Assembly (NCBI RefSeq): GCF_964340395.1
Contig: NC_135549.1
Coordinates: 15,787,342 to 15,851,341, forward strand
Direction: 5' to 3'
DNA: 64,000 nucleotides
DNA from: Glandiceps talaboti
Taxonomy: Eukaryota; Hemichordata; Enteropneusta; Spengelidae
Within the stretch, counting starts at the first letter, position 1. Each line of letters begins with the position of its first letter. The notes below the pieces were generated by a model. That model was not told where the DNA came from. It saw only the letters and a list, made by a program, of their open reading frames with translations, and did no database searches. Positions 22,681 to 34,560 of this stretch are shown here, piece by piece. The position numbers and the translations under genes are program-made.

Positions 22681-24453
22681 TCACGGAGGCCGGGATATAT
22701 GTTGTCGATTTCAGTATTCTTATCAATTTGTTTGAATTCTCGCTGGTGTTGTATGGTCTTTTTTTTTCTTCAAACAATAAGAATCACAGTATCATATCAG
22801 TTTTACCCTTACCCAAATCCACGTGACGCGAATCAATACTTGGCTGACCCTATTATGATAATGAAAGTATGATTATCGACGAGTGTTCATGTCAATTTTA
22901 CCATGATGTTGATCAGGAGATAGTTAAGTTGTCATTGCATGGGACATGTCTCTACGTACAGGGCAGTATCAGCACACAGATTACGTATAGGGCTTGTGTT
23001 TTCGTCCGATCCTGTTCTATATTCAATGTAACTAAAGTGTGCCTAAAAGTTCATCAGTCAGGGCTTCGCGGAAACGCACTTTAAAAACTTCCTCAAGACT
23101 CTAACGTGGCAATTCTAAAGTTATTGACAAATCCTGAGGGACGAATAATGCAGTAGAAAACTTGATTGCGGCTACTTTTTGTGTGATGTGAATTTTATTT
23201 CTCTTGTGTTCAGCATGAAATGTGTTTTCCTCGGGTTAGGAAGAGTGTGTATGCACGGCTTGGGACTGGAGCCCGGGGAAATGAGTTTATATGATAGCAA
23301 GTTAAGGCGACTGTATATGTGTACAAAACTAAAGTACAGAATTTCAACTATCATTTTACAGGGCGGGTAGCAAGAAACGTAGTAAAGGTGACGTAATCAC
23401 GCTATCGTTACCCAAGGTATGCTACCCCATAAGGAATCTGGTAAAACCTTTCTAGATGTATTTTCACCAAAACAGTACAACACTTAAAGCATGGTTGACA
23501 CGTCTTTATCGTAGTGTTATCACATTTTCGAACTTCGCACACTACATTCCTTTTTTTTCTGCATTTTCTTAAATTTGAAAATAATAACTTGGATATTAAC
23601 TGTCCGACTATTTGTGTGTTTTAGAATCACCAGACACATTTTCTTAGCTAGTATCTAATCTACCTAAAATGATTAATTACTAACCATCACAAACAACACA
23701 ACAACTTTTTTCGTTAAAATAGATCTTTGGATTATTTCGGATATAAACGAAGACTGAGATGTAATCGCGACGGTTAAAATTTTCTCCACAGATCAAAGAA
23801 GATCAAGGCGACTGGCTTGGCTTTACTTTTCATATCTCGGAGCGAAAAGTTTTTCCTCGACATACACAGATTGTGTTTCCTGAGATAAAAAAAAATCTGG
23901 AATGCAGTTTCAAACTTGTTTTGTTTCGTTAGACTCTAATATCTAACGCAAACTAAGCAACTGTTAAAATACAATGACCTCTCTGAATTGATCAGACAAA
24001 AGAATAAAGAATGCGAAGCATACAATATCTGTCATCCAATTGTCAATGTCCGGTGAAATTTAATTTACTTTTTATCATGGATCGTCTCAGATTTATGAAA
24101 CAGCTTCCTGGCCCGATATGATTTTGTACCAGCTGTGATTAATAAAGTGACTCGTCACCCAGGATAGGAAATGAGCGGTCTATCCATTTTCCGATGGATC
24201 TCAATGTAGTCATGCATCGCAATTTTTTATCCTTCGATGTTTTTTCGATAACTTATCACATTAGTATGGCGGAGATCAGAGATATCATTTAACGTGACAC
24301 CCTGGAGTGCTGGCAACGATGAATTTATTGAAAAACTTTTTTTTTGGTCTCGTATTATTGTACTAACAAAAGCGATGCGGGAGATACCGTTCTATGGGAG
24401 TGTACCCCGCCTATCTGTGACTTGCTTGTCGTAATCTCGCAATTCTCTCATCG

Positions 24454-24588
24454 TATATAACAGGAAAAGCACTGGTTTAGAGATTACACACGAACAACGG
24501 TCTGACAAGAGATCACATCGCTAGATTCATCGGAGCTCCTATATACCGTATAAGTCCAAAGACAGCCGACCAAACTTTGGTGATAACG
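24454..24588 (+). promoter_or_regulatory. Candidate TATA promoter and non-coding first exon
   Basis: TATATAAC lies at 24454-24461, so transcription would start near 24485. A CCCCGCC word (Sp1/KLF type) lies about 80 bp before that. From the expected start to a donor AACG|GTGAGT (GT at 24589) there is no ATG on this strand, as expected for a short 5' untranslated exon. No good initiator consensus is seen at the expected start, so the call rests on TATA, spacing and donor only. Confidence 0.3.
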
Positions 24589-24818
24589 GTGAGTGTGTGA
24601 TTATCACATTTTTTTTTCTTCCTCGTTTTCTCTAACACCGTACTATCGATCAAGTCAAGACAAGCTATCATCTCTACAAATAGTGCAAATCGAATTTTGG
24701 CCGACCAGTATATTACGTTTGGGGAATAGATATTGGAAGCTAATTCATCAATTTTCAATTTCCTACTTGACAAATCAACGTTTGAAAATTGATTCCAACT
24801 TTTTTACTGCGTTTACAG

Positions 24819-24825
24819 AAACTTG
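24819..24825 (+). other. Possible 7-nt microexon
   Basis: A pyrimidine-rich tract ending TTTACAG (AG 24817-24818) is separated from a strong donor GTAAGT (24826) by only AAACTTG. Both sites look good, but microexons this short cannot be supported without transcripts. The donor may pair with another acceptor or be unused. Confidence 0.15.
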
Positions 24826-25169
24826 GTAAGTTGGAATACTTGTACGACATTACATAAACTTTTTCCCCCCATTAACTAGATTGGTCTTCGATTTTGTTAG
24901 CCGATTAAAGTCACTTAAACTCCAAACTTACAAATACTGTTCTTTTTTTACAGTTAAAAAACCGTTTCTTTAATTTAGGTATGTAAGATAAGTAATTAAA
25001 ATGGGAGGGAAACAATTCTGAGAATTTTCCAACTCGTTTTGTTTATCTGATTGAAAACGCGCGTCTCGAATACATGTGTTGTAAGGAGTTGGGGAAAAGT
25101 TGGAACAGCGTTCGATGTGTAGAAGCAACTAGACATTCAAGTTCAGATTGTACAATACTATCGACTTAC

Positions 25170-25228
25170 CTGTACAGACTTCATTCACATTTACTCTGAC
25201 AAGTTGTTATTTCCCTTGCTACCAGAGG
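25170..25228 (-). other. Candidate minus-strand exon (59 nt)
   Basis: Read on the minus strand, CTGTACAG|GTAAGT at 25170/25169 is a near-consensus donor. An acceptor with a T-rich tract (ATTTATTTTCAAAG) precedes CCTCTGG at 25228. Only about a dozen codons are open in any frame, so if real it is non-coding or a short coding piece. Confidence 0.2.
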
Positions 25229-26125
25229 CTTTGAAAATAAATTGTCTTTTTTTCCATTTAATAAATAATGAATTCTTCTGGATGATGACTTGGAAATTGA
25301 AGCTTAAAACGTCGAGAATAAATATTTTTATTGTTCGGGGAGTGCGGTGGGTGATCAATTACTCTACAACAGCAGAGTGGACAAGTTTGACAGGGGATTT
25401 AAAGAGATTTGAAAAATAAATAAATTCCTTGTGCCTTTTTGTCTCTTTGAGAATATTCGTCTCCGTAGAGTCTAACACACTAAGACCTCAGCATATGTAT
25501 GGACATTTTTAAAGGTCTCTCTACACACCCGACTGGTTTTTACTGTCGACGCGGGGATAGTTTTTCTTTTTAATAGTGGCTTTTAAGACGTGTCTCTAAC
25601 CAACTATAATATAAACGGTGATGAATGGAGGTTTCTGGAGAAAAGCGCATCGATCTTGACTTATCTCCCAATTGTTGTCAATTTCAAAGTGATGATGTTC
25701 TTTTCAATATTGAAATTTACATTTTGTTAATCCAATTTCCTGAACTTTTTTTTTGGTGTGTGGATTGTTCCAATCTCTTTTGGGGTTGTTTCCAATTGGT
25801 TTTTATAGAGAGTTTAACATTATAAACGTGCTACTATAAACACTGTATGATGTTGAGTTATAAAACGAGAGATTTTTTATGCAATGGTGTGATGACTAGC
25901 AAAGCGAGTTTGGCACTAATTATCCCTATTCGTTTTTTGTTGACTGATCACAAGGAGTGCTTTATATGATCCCCAGAGTGATTTTGCGACAGAAGCCATT
26001 TGACTAGGCTCCAGCAACAACGGGCCAATTCCCTGGTGCCCCTGTTTCTACCGATGCTCAATTTCGTTTCTCATATGTAGCGCTTCTGTTGCATGTGAAC
26101 TGGGATGGCTTTTAACTGAATTTCC

Positions 26126-26569
26126 ATGATTGGGAGTCTAGACAGTGTAGTTTTATATAAATTGCAACTGGAAATCCAACGTTATCAGCACAAATCTGAG
26201 AGCCGCGACCATCAGAATGAACCCGAGTTGATGCCCACTTCTCGTAGTCAGGACCGCTCATGCATCCATAATGCAGTCTTAACAGGAGGATCGCCTAATA
26301 CCTTACTAAATGCAATAGAGCACTGTGTTTCTGTCTTCGCGATCGCCCTGGCCCGTTTTATTCGTTCCGAACATCCGATCGTCTTATATTTCAATCTAAC
26401 GGTAATTTTTCTCACCTTGCGTGGAGAACTTCTCCGATTATCGCTTGCCCCGCGCCCCATAGCCGGCAGCAATCAGAGACGAAGCGAGGCAGATGCAGCC
26501 CGCGACAACCGAACAAATTACTCTCCGATAACAATAAATCACTGCCCTGTGCCGGCTTCACTCCACTGA
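26126..26569 (+). CDS. Unrecognised 147-codon ORF in a G/C- and CpG-richer island
   Basis: This is the longest non-repeat ATG frame in the window (MIGSLDSVV...). It has no domain I recognise; one hydrophobic stretch lies near residues 65-100 (IALARF, IVLYFNLTVIFL). The island (about 26120-26580) is clearly richer in G+C and CpG than its flanks, which lengthens random open frames, and a 74-codon frame overlaps it on the other strand. Motif words include CGATAACAATAAATCA near 26534-26550, which contains GATA- and Sox-like cores. A regulatory element is about as likely as a protein, and I would not treat the frame as a gene without transcripts. Confidence 0.2.
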   Translation: MIGSLDSVVLYKLQLEIQRYQHKSESRDHQNEPELMPTSRSQDRSCIHNAVLTGGSPNTLLNAIEHCVSVFAIALARFIRSEHPIVLYFNLTVIFLTLRGELLRLSLAPRPIAGSNQRRSEADAARDNRTNYSPITINHCPVPASLH

Positions 26570-28233
26570 GCTCACTTCTGCCTGTTTTGCAATCAACGGT
26601 AATTAGAGCTTATTTGGCCAAGCTTAATATGATCAGCCTTGTTATAGCATTTGAAAGATTCTTCCCTGAGCATTGTATAGTCAAATCAGTGGATTTACCG
26701 TCACGGCCCACTTTTTAGGTACCAAACATCCCCTTGCCAATAAAACTGCTCTGGGCAAGCAACTCTTTATTGCCAAAGTAAAAGCGATGAGTCCCAAGCC
26801 AGAACACGATCTGTCTTCCTCCCTGACACCAGTGATGCGTGGACGAGGCGGCTTAATCTTTAGCTATAGAATCAGTGCTTGGAAGATGTCACGGAATCGA
26901 GTTAATCATTATCTTTTGTTATCACCGTTTTCTTGAATATTTCATATTCCTAGTGTCTGTACTACAATTTTCGCCACTTAATCCCGCATTTAATGAAGTA
27001 ATCGGTCTTATCCCACACCTGTATAAACTTGAGTGCACTCACACTTCTACAGCTTGCCTTCTCCAAAACTGACAAATGTCAAACTTAAAAAGATACATGC
27101 GATTAAGCTCAAATACTAACCCTCCCAAAAAAAAAACGATCCTTATTTTGACGGATACCTAACCGAAAGGACGTGATTTCCCATAGCTTCGGGAAACACT
27201 TGTTATCTCTTCGTTGGAATAGTTGATTATCCAGCATCGATGTATCTACAAATTTGCGATAACGCCAATTCATTTATAATTTACTAAGCAGTGTTATTCG
27301 TCTTCCATATGTATGGTCTGGCTTTTTACGCAGTCCTCCCCCACTTTTACGCAAAACGTCAAGGGTTTGAAATATTTTCGCGCGGAAAGCGTGTAACATT
27401 CTTTCAATAATTTTAAAGGTAGCTTAATTTTTTATTTCCCCCATTACAATTCACATGAGAGAGCTGTGGATGAAAAAGCGCGACGAACCTAAAGTACATT
27501 CAATTTTCGTATTTGTTTTCTGTATGTAAATATTTGGAGTAGAGGGGTACATTTTCGACCCCGTGTCTCCAGCTCCGACTCGAACACGGCTTAGACATTA
27601 CGAATCATTTTCCCATTATACCCATATGTCGTAGTCCGTCTGCCCCATATGCCGTCCTTTCTTGGCATTGCTGAATAATTCACGACAGTATACAAGAGTT
27701 AGTGTGTTTTGAAAATGATTTTTTTTTCTGTTGGCATTTCTTGACTAAATTTAGCTACGGTAATGTTTTGTTAGATATCATTGCGAAAAAGGTTGACTTC
27801 GTCGGAGACATTTCTCACGAAGCGTAACTGAAAGTGTGAAGAACGTGTCGCTCGCACCGCACCAAATGAGCCAGTCAACTCAAACTTCGCATGAGTCATC
27901 GAGTGAGTAGCGGCTAAAATCGAACTTTGGCGCAAAAACGGGCGTCTAGAAAGCGAGAAAGTATCGAGGAAGAACAAATGTGTCCCATTTCTCAGACGAA
28001 ACGTACAACAGCTCGAATAATTAGTGTGTCCAAAAACTATTAACTCACTTTACTCATCAGATTTCAACGTGTATTGGTAGTGTAGTCATTTGGCAAATTA
28101 CACGGCCTATATGCCGACTGTTCCTTTGTAAATGTAACAAGCCATACAAAAGCGATTTTTCTCGTAATTTACCGGTCAGATGTATACCACAAAGGCTTCG
28201 CAAAGCTGTCTCCAAATTTGGAGCTATTTGCAA

Positions 28234-28767
28234 CTAGCGCTTGTCAGGCCTTGAATGACACGTAAAAGGAAGTCCATAAAGCCCAAACGAAATAGGCCAA
28301 TTTTCTTCTCCGAACAGCAGCTGTGCTTTTCGTTTTTTTGCTGCCTCACACAGTTCTTGCACGTTGTTGATTTTTTTTGCCGTATTTCTCGTTGGATCCA
28401 TAACATTGTCGAATGCAGTGTACAAGAAAGAAGCGCATCACTTTGAATGGACACTGATCTGATTTTTTTAAAACTATTGTATTTTTTACCTAAAGCGTGA
28501 GACATTGCCTCAGAGCAAACGTTGGTATAATTCTCCCCCACGACTAGAAGAACAGTAGATCTGACAGTTTACACTGTCGGCAAAGAGCTCCAAATAATCA
28601 ACTGGAGAAAGACTACCTTGATCTGACAGTTCGCGGACCAGTGTTTCTTGTTCTTTTCGTGAAGTGAATGTGTAACAAACCCTTACCCAACACTTCCAGT
28701 GGAGCGATGCCCTGATCAAGGTGTGAAGTGTATTCGTGTTGATGGTGAAGCCAGATAAGTGTGCCAA
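28234..28767 (-). CDS. Coding-like minus-strand island, possible exons of a death-fold protein
   Basis: Two open stretches lie in the same minus-strand frame, separated by stops between about 28510 and 28425. The first (28767 to 28510) contains RKEQETLVRELSDQGSLSP followed by VDYLELFADSVN. By eye this resembles the middle helices of death-effector or CARD domains (hydrophobic, L..L...G.LSP......L..L pattern). The second (from ATG 28398 or a possible upstream acceptor, ending at the stop at 28234) is charged and helical (KKINNVQELCEAAKKRKAQL) followed by FGEENWPISFGLYG. Codon choice looks protein-like in both. I could not settle the splice sites between them; TTTAG|GTAAAA and AAATCAG give too short an intron. 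It could be a two-exon fragment, a decayed pseudogene or chance. The domain label is an inference from pattern only. Confidence 0.28.
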
Positions 28768-29262
28768 AAGTAAATTTAGAAATTAGCTCATCACCATGTG
28801 AACTAAACGAGTTGATGAAATCTAAGTCTTTTTTTTTTTTGCTCGAAAGACTCGTCGGTACATTTACTGGATCACACAGTGTATTTTTCTTCCTTCCCTA
28901 ATGTTTACAGCAAACACTCAATTACAGTCATTACGGAGAATAGTTATTACGCCATCACACGTTGAATTTGGAAAAGTCATCTGTTCGATTTCAAAAGACT
29001 TTTTTCCTTCTTCAAACACAACTTCCACTCGCATTATTTTACGGGGAAAAAAGACGAAGCATTAATGGTTTATGAAGTGTAGTCAGAAATGCCATTCACT
29101 CTTGAACTTGCAACCTGGGTCGCATGTCATAATGAGTAAATTAACATATTATAATGAGGAGGTGATGGGGTCGCGAGACTGCAACCAACGGTGTTTAGAT
29201 AGCACTTTCACTGGCTGTGATGTCATTTCTCTTTTATCGCTGGACCTGATCACCATCGGCAG

Positions 29263-29317
29263 CCAGCACACTCGGAGACAAGAGGGCCAGACCGGAGATA
29301 AGAAGCGAGTCGTTGAG
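29263..29317 (+). other. Candidate short exon with strong donor
   Basis: GTTGAG|GTGAGG is a good donor (GT 29318). An acceptor-like CATCGGCAG ends at 29262 after a moderately pyrimidine-rich tract. The frame reads into the donor as Q-T-G-D-K-K-R-V-V-E in a G/C-richer local context. The protein is not recognised. Confidence 0.22.
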
Positions 29318-31211
29318 GTGAGGTGCTTACAGCGTTTGATAAGCCGAGTTCACTCTTCATAAATTTTTGAAATTGCCCCTCCAGGAACCGAACTGAACCG
29401 TTTCAAATGAATGCCTGCGAAGACAAAATGCTCATATATTTCAGAAGTATTTAACATTTCATAAAGTTGTTATCTTTTAATGCCGTTGAGAAATCGAAAT
29501 TTAATTTTCGAGATTGATAAGTTTTTGTTCGGCTTTACTCCCCTTGTTTTCCCAGGAATATAATCAATTTTAATGTATTGATGTGATTGTTTTGAAACGT
29601 GAATTTCAACTAAAATGGGTCGCGAGGGCGGATTTTGGGGGATGAATGACGAGAATAGCTCTCCCAAGGCATTGTCATCACATTTCTTTATTATATGAAA
29701 ATGCTATTTTGGAGTATTCTACATGGAATTTCGTTCCTATACGTACTACTACAACAACAACAACAGAATAATCGAGCAACATCTTATTTTGCGGCTCTAC
29801 GAATTTAAATAAACGCTCTCGACCTCTTGAATCAACGTAATATAAAACCCGGATTCTTCGGAATGTGGTTTTTTTTTTAAAAGGAGTCTGATTCGTATTT
29901 CTCCTAATAATCACAACCAGGTTACACAACTATTGAAATTAATTCAGTAGGCTTAAATTTACAAAAATTGACACTTGGTGAAAGACAAGGCAATGTGTCC
30001 CGTACACTTATAAACAAAGAACGATTCGGAATTAGATTTCAAAAAAAAAATCACAGTCAGTCGCGTTAAATTTTCCAAAACTTATGAATTTATTGTTCAT
30101 CCGTCTAGGTGACGACATCAGCTAATCAGTTTTGTTTTGCGATCGATTATTTTGATCTTCGTTAAGTTTTAGCTTTTAACTTGTTATACAGGAGCAATTG
30201 ATATGTGGCGGCTATGGAAATGCCAATCTCCGTATGTGATTTATTCAACGTACGTATAAGGCCCTTATCTTGACCAGTCTTTCCCTGTTGTCTTGTTTTG
30301 AAGCAGTGAACGAGAAAATTGGTAACATAATAAAATTTAGAGAAATGGCAATAGATAAGATGTCCACTGAAGATCTCTGCACCACATAATCACAGTTCGG
30401 TGATTTCGATTTGCCTGTCAATACACAACGAGCACTTGTACGCTGTGAATCCTTAAGTTTTAACACGGAAATAATTGGAGGAAGGAAATAACGCCACTAA
30501 CTGAACGGAATGAAACTTATACGGCTATCGCTGTTGACAGTTTCTGCTATGGTGCTCCGAGTACCAAGTATGTCGTGATTTACACCGTAGACGGCGGCAA
30601 CGTCTGTGCATTGCGCTAGACAGCAGAAGGCAATGCATTTTGGTATTTCACCACGTAGACTTTTTTTTCTTTGTATAGTTCGATGTCAATTGTCAACAAA
30701 TTCAAGTAGCAATTTTGGGAATCCATATTCACAGAGTGTGTACACTTGCGGTACGTATGCGTATAGAATCCATTTCAAATGAGCATACGTTACGTCAATA
30801 TTGACACTTTTTCCTCGTAGTGAAATCTCAAGTTTCAGAGAGAAAGATTTGTTATTTTCAATGTGTATTGACACTTAGTATTTTCAGGGACCCGGTCATT
30901 TAATTATATTACCTTCATCCTGAGATAGCGTGTGTATTGAAATTATAGAATTGTGGTGATATTAAGTTGACATGCAATGACCCCGATTGTCTCAACCGTG
31001 GTTTTATGTTTACATTAAAAAGCTTTCTATTTTATACGATCTGCACTTGTGCACAGGTGATATACGATTTATGCTTCTTAATGGCAAAGACCAAGGCTCT
31101 CGTCACCACGTTTCGTCTCGTCTAAAAAGGCTATCACTTCTACTTTTAAAGCGCTGTCTCTTCCTTGATTTGCTTTCAATTTTTACCACTTGAAAAAAGA
31201 CTGACTTTTTT

Positions 31212-31490
31212 TTTGCTAATGCTGTGAACAATATATGTTAATTTCTAATTTCTTGATTTTTCATCAAGAAATCTATGATATAGACAATTGCATGTGTCAT
31301 AACTTTTTTTGTTAACGTTGTGAAATGAACAATATAATTATGTTAATTTCTACTTTCTCGATTTACCATGATACCATGATACAGATAACCTACCATGACA
31401 TTTTTCCAACTAATATGTGAAATGAACAAGATATGTTAATTTCTACATTCTTCATTTACTACCAAAAGAAAGATTTGATACAAATAGGGT
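31212..31490 (+). repeat. Degenerate tandem repeat, about 97-bp unit, three copies
   Basis: The words GTGAA(ATGAA)CAA.ATATGTTAATTTCT, a T-rich segment and a .CAT.ACA..TT.C spacer recur starting near 31223, 31320 and 31417. The copies differ by substitutions and small indels, so this is an old minisatellite. It has no coding potential. Confidence 0.7.
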
Positions 31491-32256
31491 ATATTTCCAT
31501 TCATTTTCGGATTCAATTTCAAACTGATTGACACTGAAATCTACAAAGTTTACGCTCGAATCCAGAACACTGGTCTTTTAAGCATATCTGATATTTGGCT
31601 TTCCAAATGAGCTTTCTGTGGAACAAACACACACAAAATGAAGAGGGGAAAAAAGAGAAAAGTTTGACATGTACTAAGTGAGTTATCTTACATGTGAAAT
31701 GGACAACGATGATAAAAAATATCTCATTAAGTGTCGTGATGACTATTTCATTGGAAGAATCCTAATAGTGCGACACAAGCAGATGACGACCGGGGCCAGA
31801 CGGCAATCATGTTTTTATGGAAATAAATGGTAGGTATAGTATGAAATACGGTAGTTAAGCGCCTGCACTGCAATCTATCTGAGAGTGGAATGTAAAAGTA
31901 TGTTAAAATGGAGCATCTCAAGAGACCACACTTGAAATGCTACACACGTTGATCTCTATCTATCCTATGCACCTTTCAAAATTGGTTAAATAGAAGAACA
32001 GACAACACTGCGACTGCGCAATGGGTCCCTCTGTTGAGAGCTGTCTGGGCAAATATTGGGGCCGTAAAGATAGGCGTTAGCATCGAAAATTAAATTTACA
32101 CCTTATCTTGTCAGCCGCCGCCTTCATATACTCACTTCTAGTGAGAGTGAAACGGTACAAAGTTGTGCAAAAAAAAAAACCCGATCACTGTATAAAGTCG
32201 GGTAAATTCGAAATCGCGCCCCAGGCATATTTCCCAAGTCTATCCTCAACACGAGG

Positions 32257-32290
32257 TATAAAAGCAATGAAATATAATTGAATTGGATCA
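32257..32290 (+). promoter_or_regulatory. Weak TATA/initiator candidate
   Basis: TATAAAAG at 32257-32264 lies 33 bp before the A of TCATT (32290), close to the usual metazoan spacing. No downstream exon with a clear donor was found, so this is weak. Confidence 0.18.
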
Positions 32291-34319
32291 TTAATTTATT
32301 CAAGGGGGAATATCTCTCGGTTGGAGGTAGAAAGCCTCTCTTTTACTACATAAAGAAAGCAAAGATCGGTCTTTAAACTGATATCCCACATTGAACAGTG
32401 ATAAAGAAACAGGAAATAAAATAAAAGGAAGTCTTTACCTCCCCGTTGATACAGATAATGTGTATTTTCTTTTGAACATGACAATAGTCACGCGTGTGTC
32501 GAATCCCCCCACGTCGTTCTCCACGCATTCAGCTGATGATACATTTGGTACTTTCATTTGTATCTAAATCAATTCTGCATTTTTCAGGGCTTTAAATAAA
32601 AAGAATCAACAACAAAACAAAAAACAGATGAAGGTTTGAGATCGAGACCAACATGAAGCCCTTGTCTCACACTTCTAATTCATGGAGTACAGCGTTCAAT
32701 TGAGACAGAACAATGCCGTCGTCATATTGTTATAAGCTACCCCCATGTGTGTCTCTCTACGTGTAGATTGTTTTGTTTTTTATTTCTTTTTAAATAAAAA
32801 GATTACCTTAACAAATGTGTTCTGTGCGAGGGAAAACAAAACATGTTTGTCTGGTTTCACGTGCACGTCACTGGTGTGCGCTGATGTACCCTTGCATAGT
32901 TCCTATCTTGTCTCCTGTATACGCCTTCGGAGCTGTTCAAATGAAAGATGTGAGAGATTTTTATCATGATTTTGCAGTTGTAGCTATCATTGCATGCCTC
33001 GGAGTCGACAACTAAAAGAGAAAGAGAGAGAGGGATAGCTAGTCATAATTCAAACACCGTATCTGAGTCTAGAGCTTGATTAAGCTTTACTTACGAGATG
33101 TCCACAGATCAATTGACAAATATTGGGAGTAATTACCCTAATTCGAATTGAAATGGAACATTTGGAGGTGGAAAATTGTAATGAACAACTAAAACTGTCA
33201 GATGTTATTTAAAACCCTTCGAAATTAAGATGTTAACATTGTAAGGGACATGATTTACGTTCATTGGAGAAGATGCTTGTTCAACAAGGGAACATCGAGG
33301 TGATTTATTGCAATGTTTCTCTTCCAAGACTTCTATCGACGTAATTGTCGTGAATATAGGGTCAACGCTAAAATAATTGCCAAAAGTTGATATGATGTAG
33401 ATTTATTCTCTCGTTAGTTATAATCTTAAATTGGGAGATGGCTCTGTGTGTAGATATTAATAACCGATGAGACTTGACGGGATGATCCGAATCTGGAACG
33501 ATGTGTTAATTCGACAATGTTGCCATACTTCATAATAATATTATTATATCTCTTTTTCAAGCATCGTAGCTCAGCCGTGTCGTATTTCAACACACTCCGC
33601 TTGTAATTAAACTTATTTCCCCAATGGTCACCCCACCACAGTCATGCATGGGACTATCATCAATGCGGACACACACCCAAACCACAAGTGTATCTTTGAT
33701 GAGTGACTTTTGTTATCCGAACTGACTTTAATCTGGAATTTGCCAAATATTATCTGTCCTAACTGCGCTTAGTTCTCTTTTATCAACCCAACCTAAAGAT
33801 ACAGCCTTGGTTAGGTAGGTAGGTACCATGTACCACTTGTTTCATTTTGAATCCCCCTCCCCCCCAAAAAAAAACAAAAAAAAACCCCAGATACGATGGA
33901 AGTCTATACTTCCGCTCACATACGGTCTTCAAAGCTCAACCTCCTCTTCGAACTGATTAAGTGGATAAAACATCTATCGATGACAAAGCTTGCTATCACA
34001 ATAGTAAGATAAATGCAATCATTAGACGCACATCACCTTTTACGCCTGCCTGTGATGTCATTTCTGAGATTACAATAAAATATTTGTTGTTCCTAACCTA
34101 AAAATGAGTTTTAAAGTCTGCTTCAACTGTTAGTTTTAGCCGGATAATAATCTATACGTAGATGCGTTTAAGGAAATATTCGGATTCTTTAGCTGTTAAA
34201 ACAATAGTCAACAGTCGAATTGCCTATAGGGTATATTGCAACAGATTAATGTGTGCCACATCAAATAAAATCACTCATTTGTCGTGGCCGTCATAGTTGA
34301 TCAATTCGCAAGATTAGAA

Positions 34320-34560
34320 ACACATAGGGAAGACATCCGCGTACAGGCCGCCAAATGGGAGCATAGTAAAACTTGGAAACCATGGCAACCAGGCGTCAGA
34401 GCCATCATTAAGGGATCCTATACGAGTAATTGGAGTTGTTAAACCCATCCTGTTTATTTCAATACCCGCGTCTCCGGTCACCAAGGCAATGATGAAAACT
34501 GAGGAACTTTGAATAAGGGGGTTGAGATCGCTGTTTTGAAAGCTGCAACAAGAACGGGAT
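34320..34560. promoter_or_regulatory. Candidate regulatory cluster with RFX X-box and forkhead site
   Basis: On the + strand GAAACCATGGCAAC (34376-34389) is a near-perfect palindromic RFX X-box (consensus GTNRCC-AT-GGYAAC). TGTTTATTTC (about 34451-34460) fits a forkhead site, and GGTCACC lies close by. Base composition is higher in G/C than the flanks. A minus-strand frame (34613 to 34314) runs across the cluster but matches no family I know. RFX plus FoxJ1 is the known pairing at ciliary genes; applying that here is inference. Confidence 0.35.

Larger units (their letters stand above)
13763..24453. other. Long unique stretch, mostly without supported genes
   Basis: About 10.7 kb. I see a TATATAAAG word at 13835-13843 without an initiator at the right distance, a perfect 9-bp hairpin (AATAACTTA/TAAGTTATT, 14159-14182), a GC hairpin at 16859-16881, an imperfect inverted repeat (19004-19029 with 19157-19180), a TGACGTCA site near 20777 and the TATG array at 22130. 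Frames of 100 codons or more (15284-15622 plus; 16731-17057 minus) have no recognisable domain and no convincing splice borders. Confidence 0.55.

Noticed and set aside
22123-22777. Tyr-Ile-His-Thr and Cys-Met-Tyr-Val repeat proteins
   Set aside because: Artefacts of TATG and GT arrays; no stop can occur within the unit.
27565-27600. GACTCGAAC word (minus strand GTTCGAGTC) resembling a tRNA B box
   Set aside because: No T-arm stem pairing and no acceptor stem.
32636-32660. GAGATCGAGACC word like part of vertebrate Alu or 7SL-derived SINEs
   Set aside because: Only 12 bases match and neighbouring sequence does not continue the similarity.
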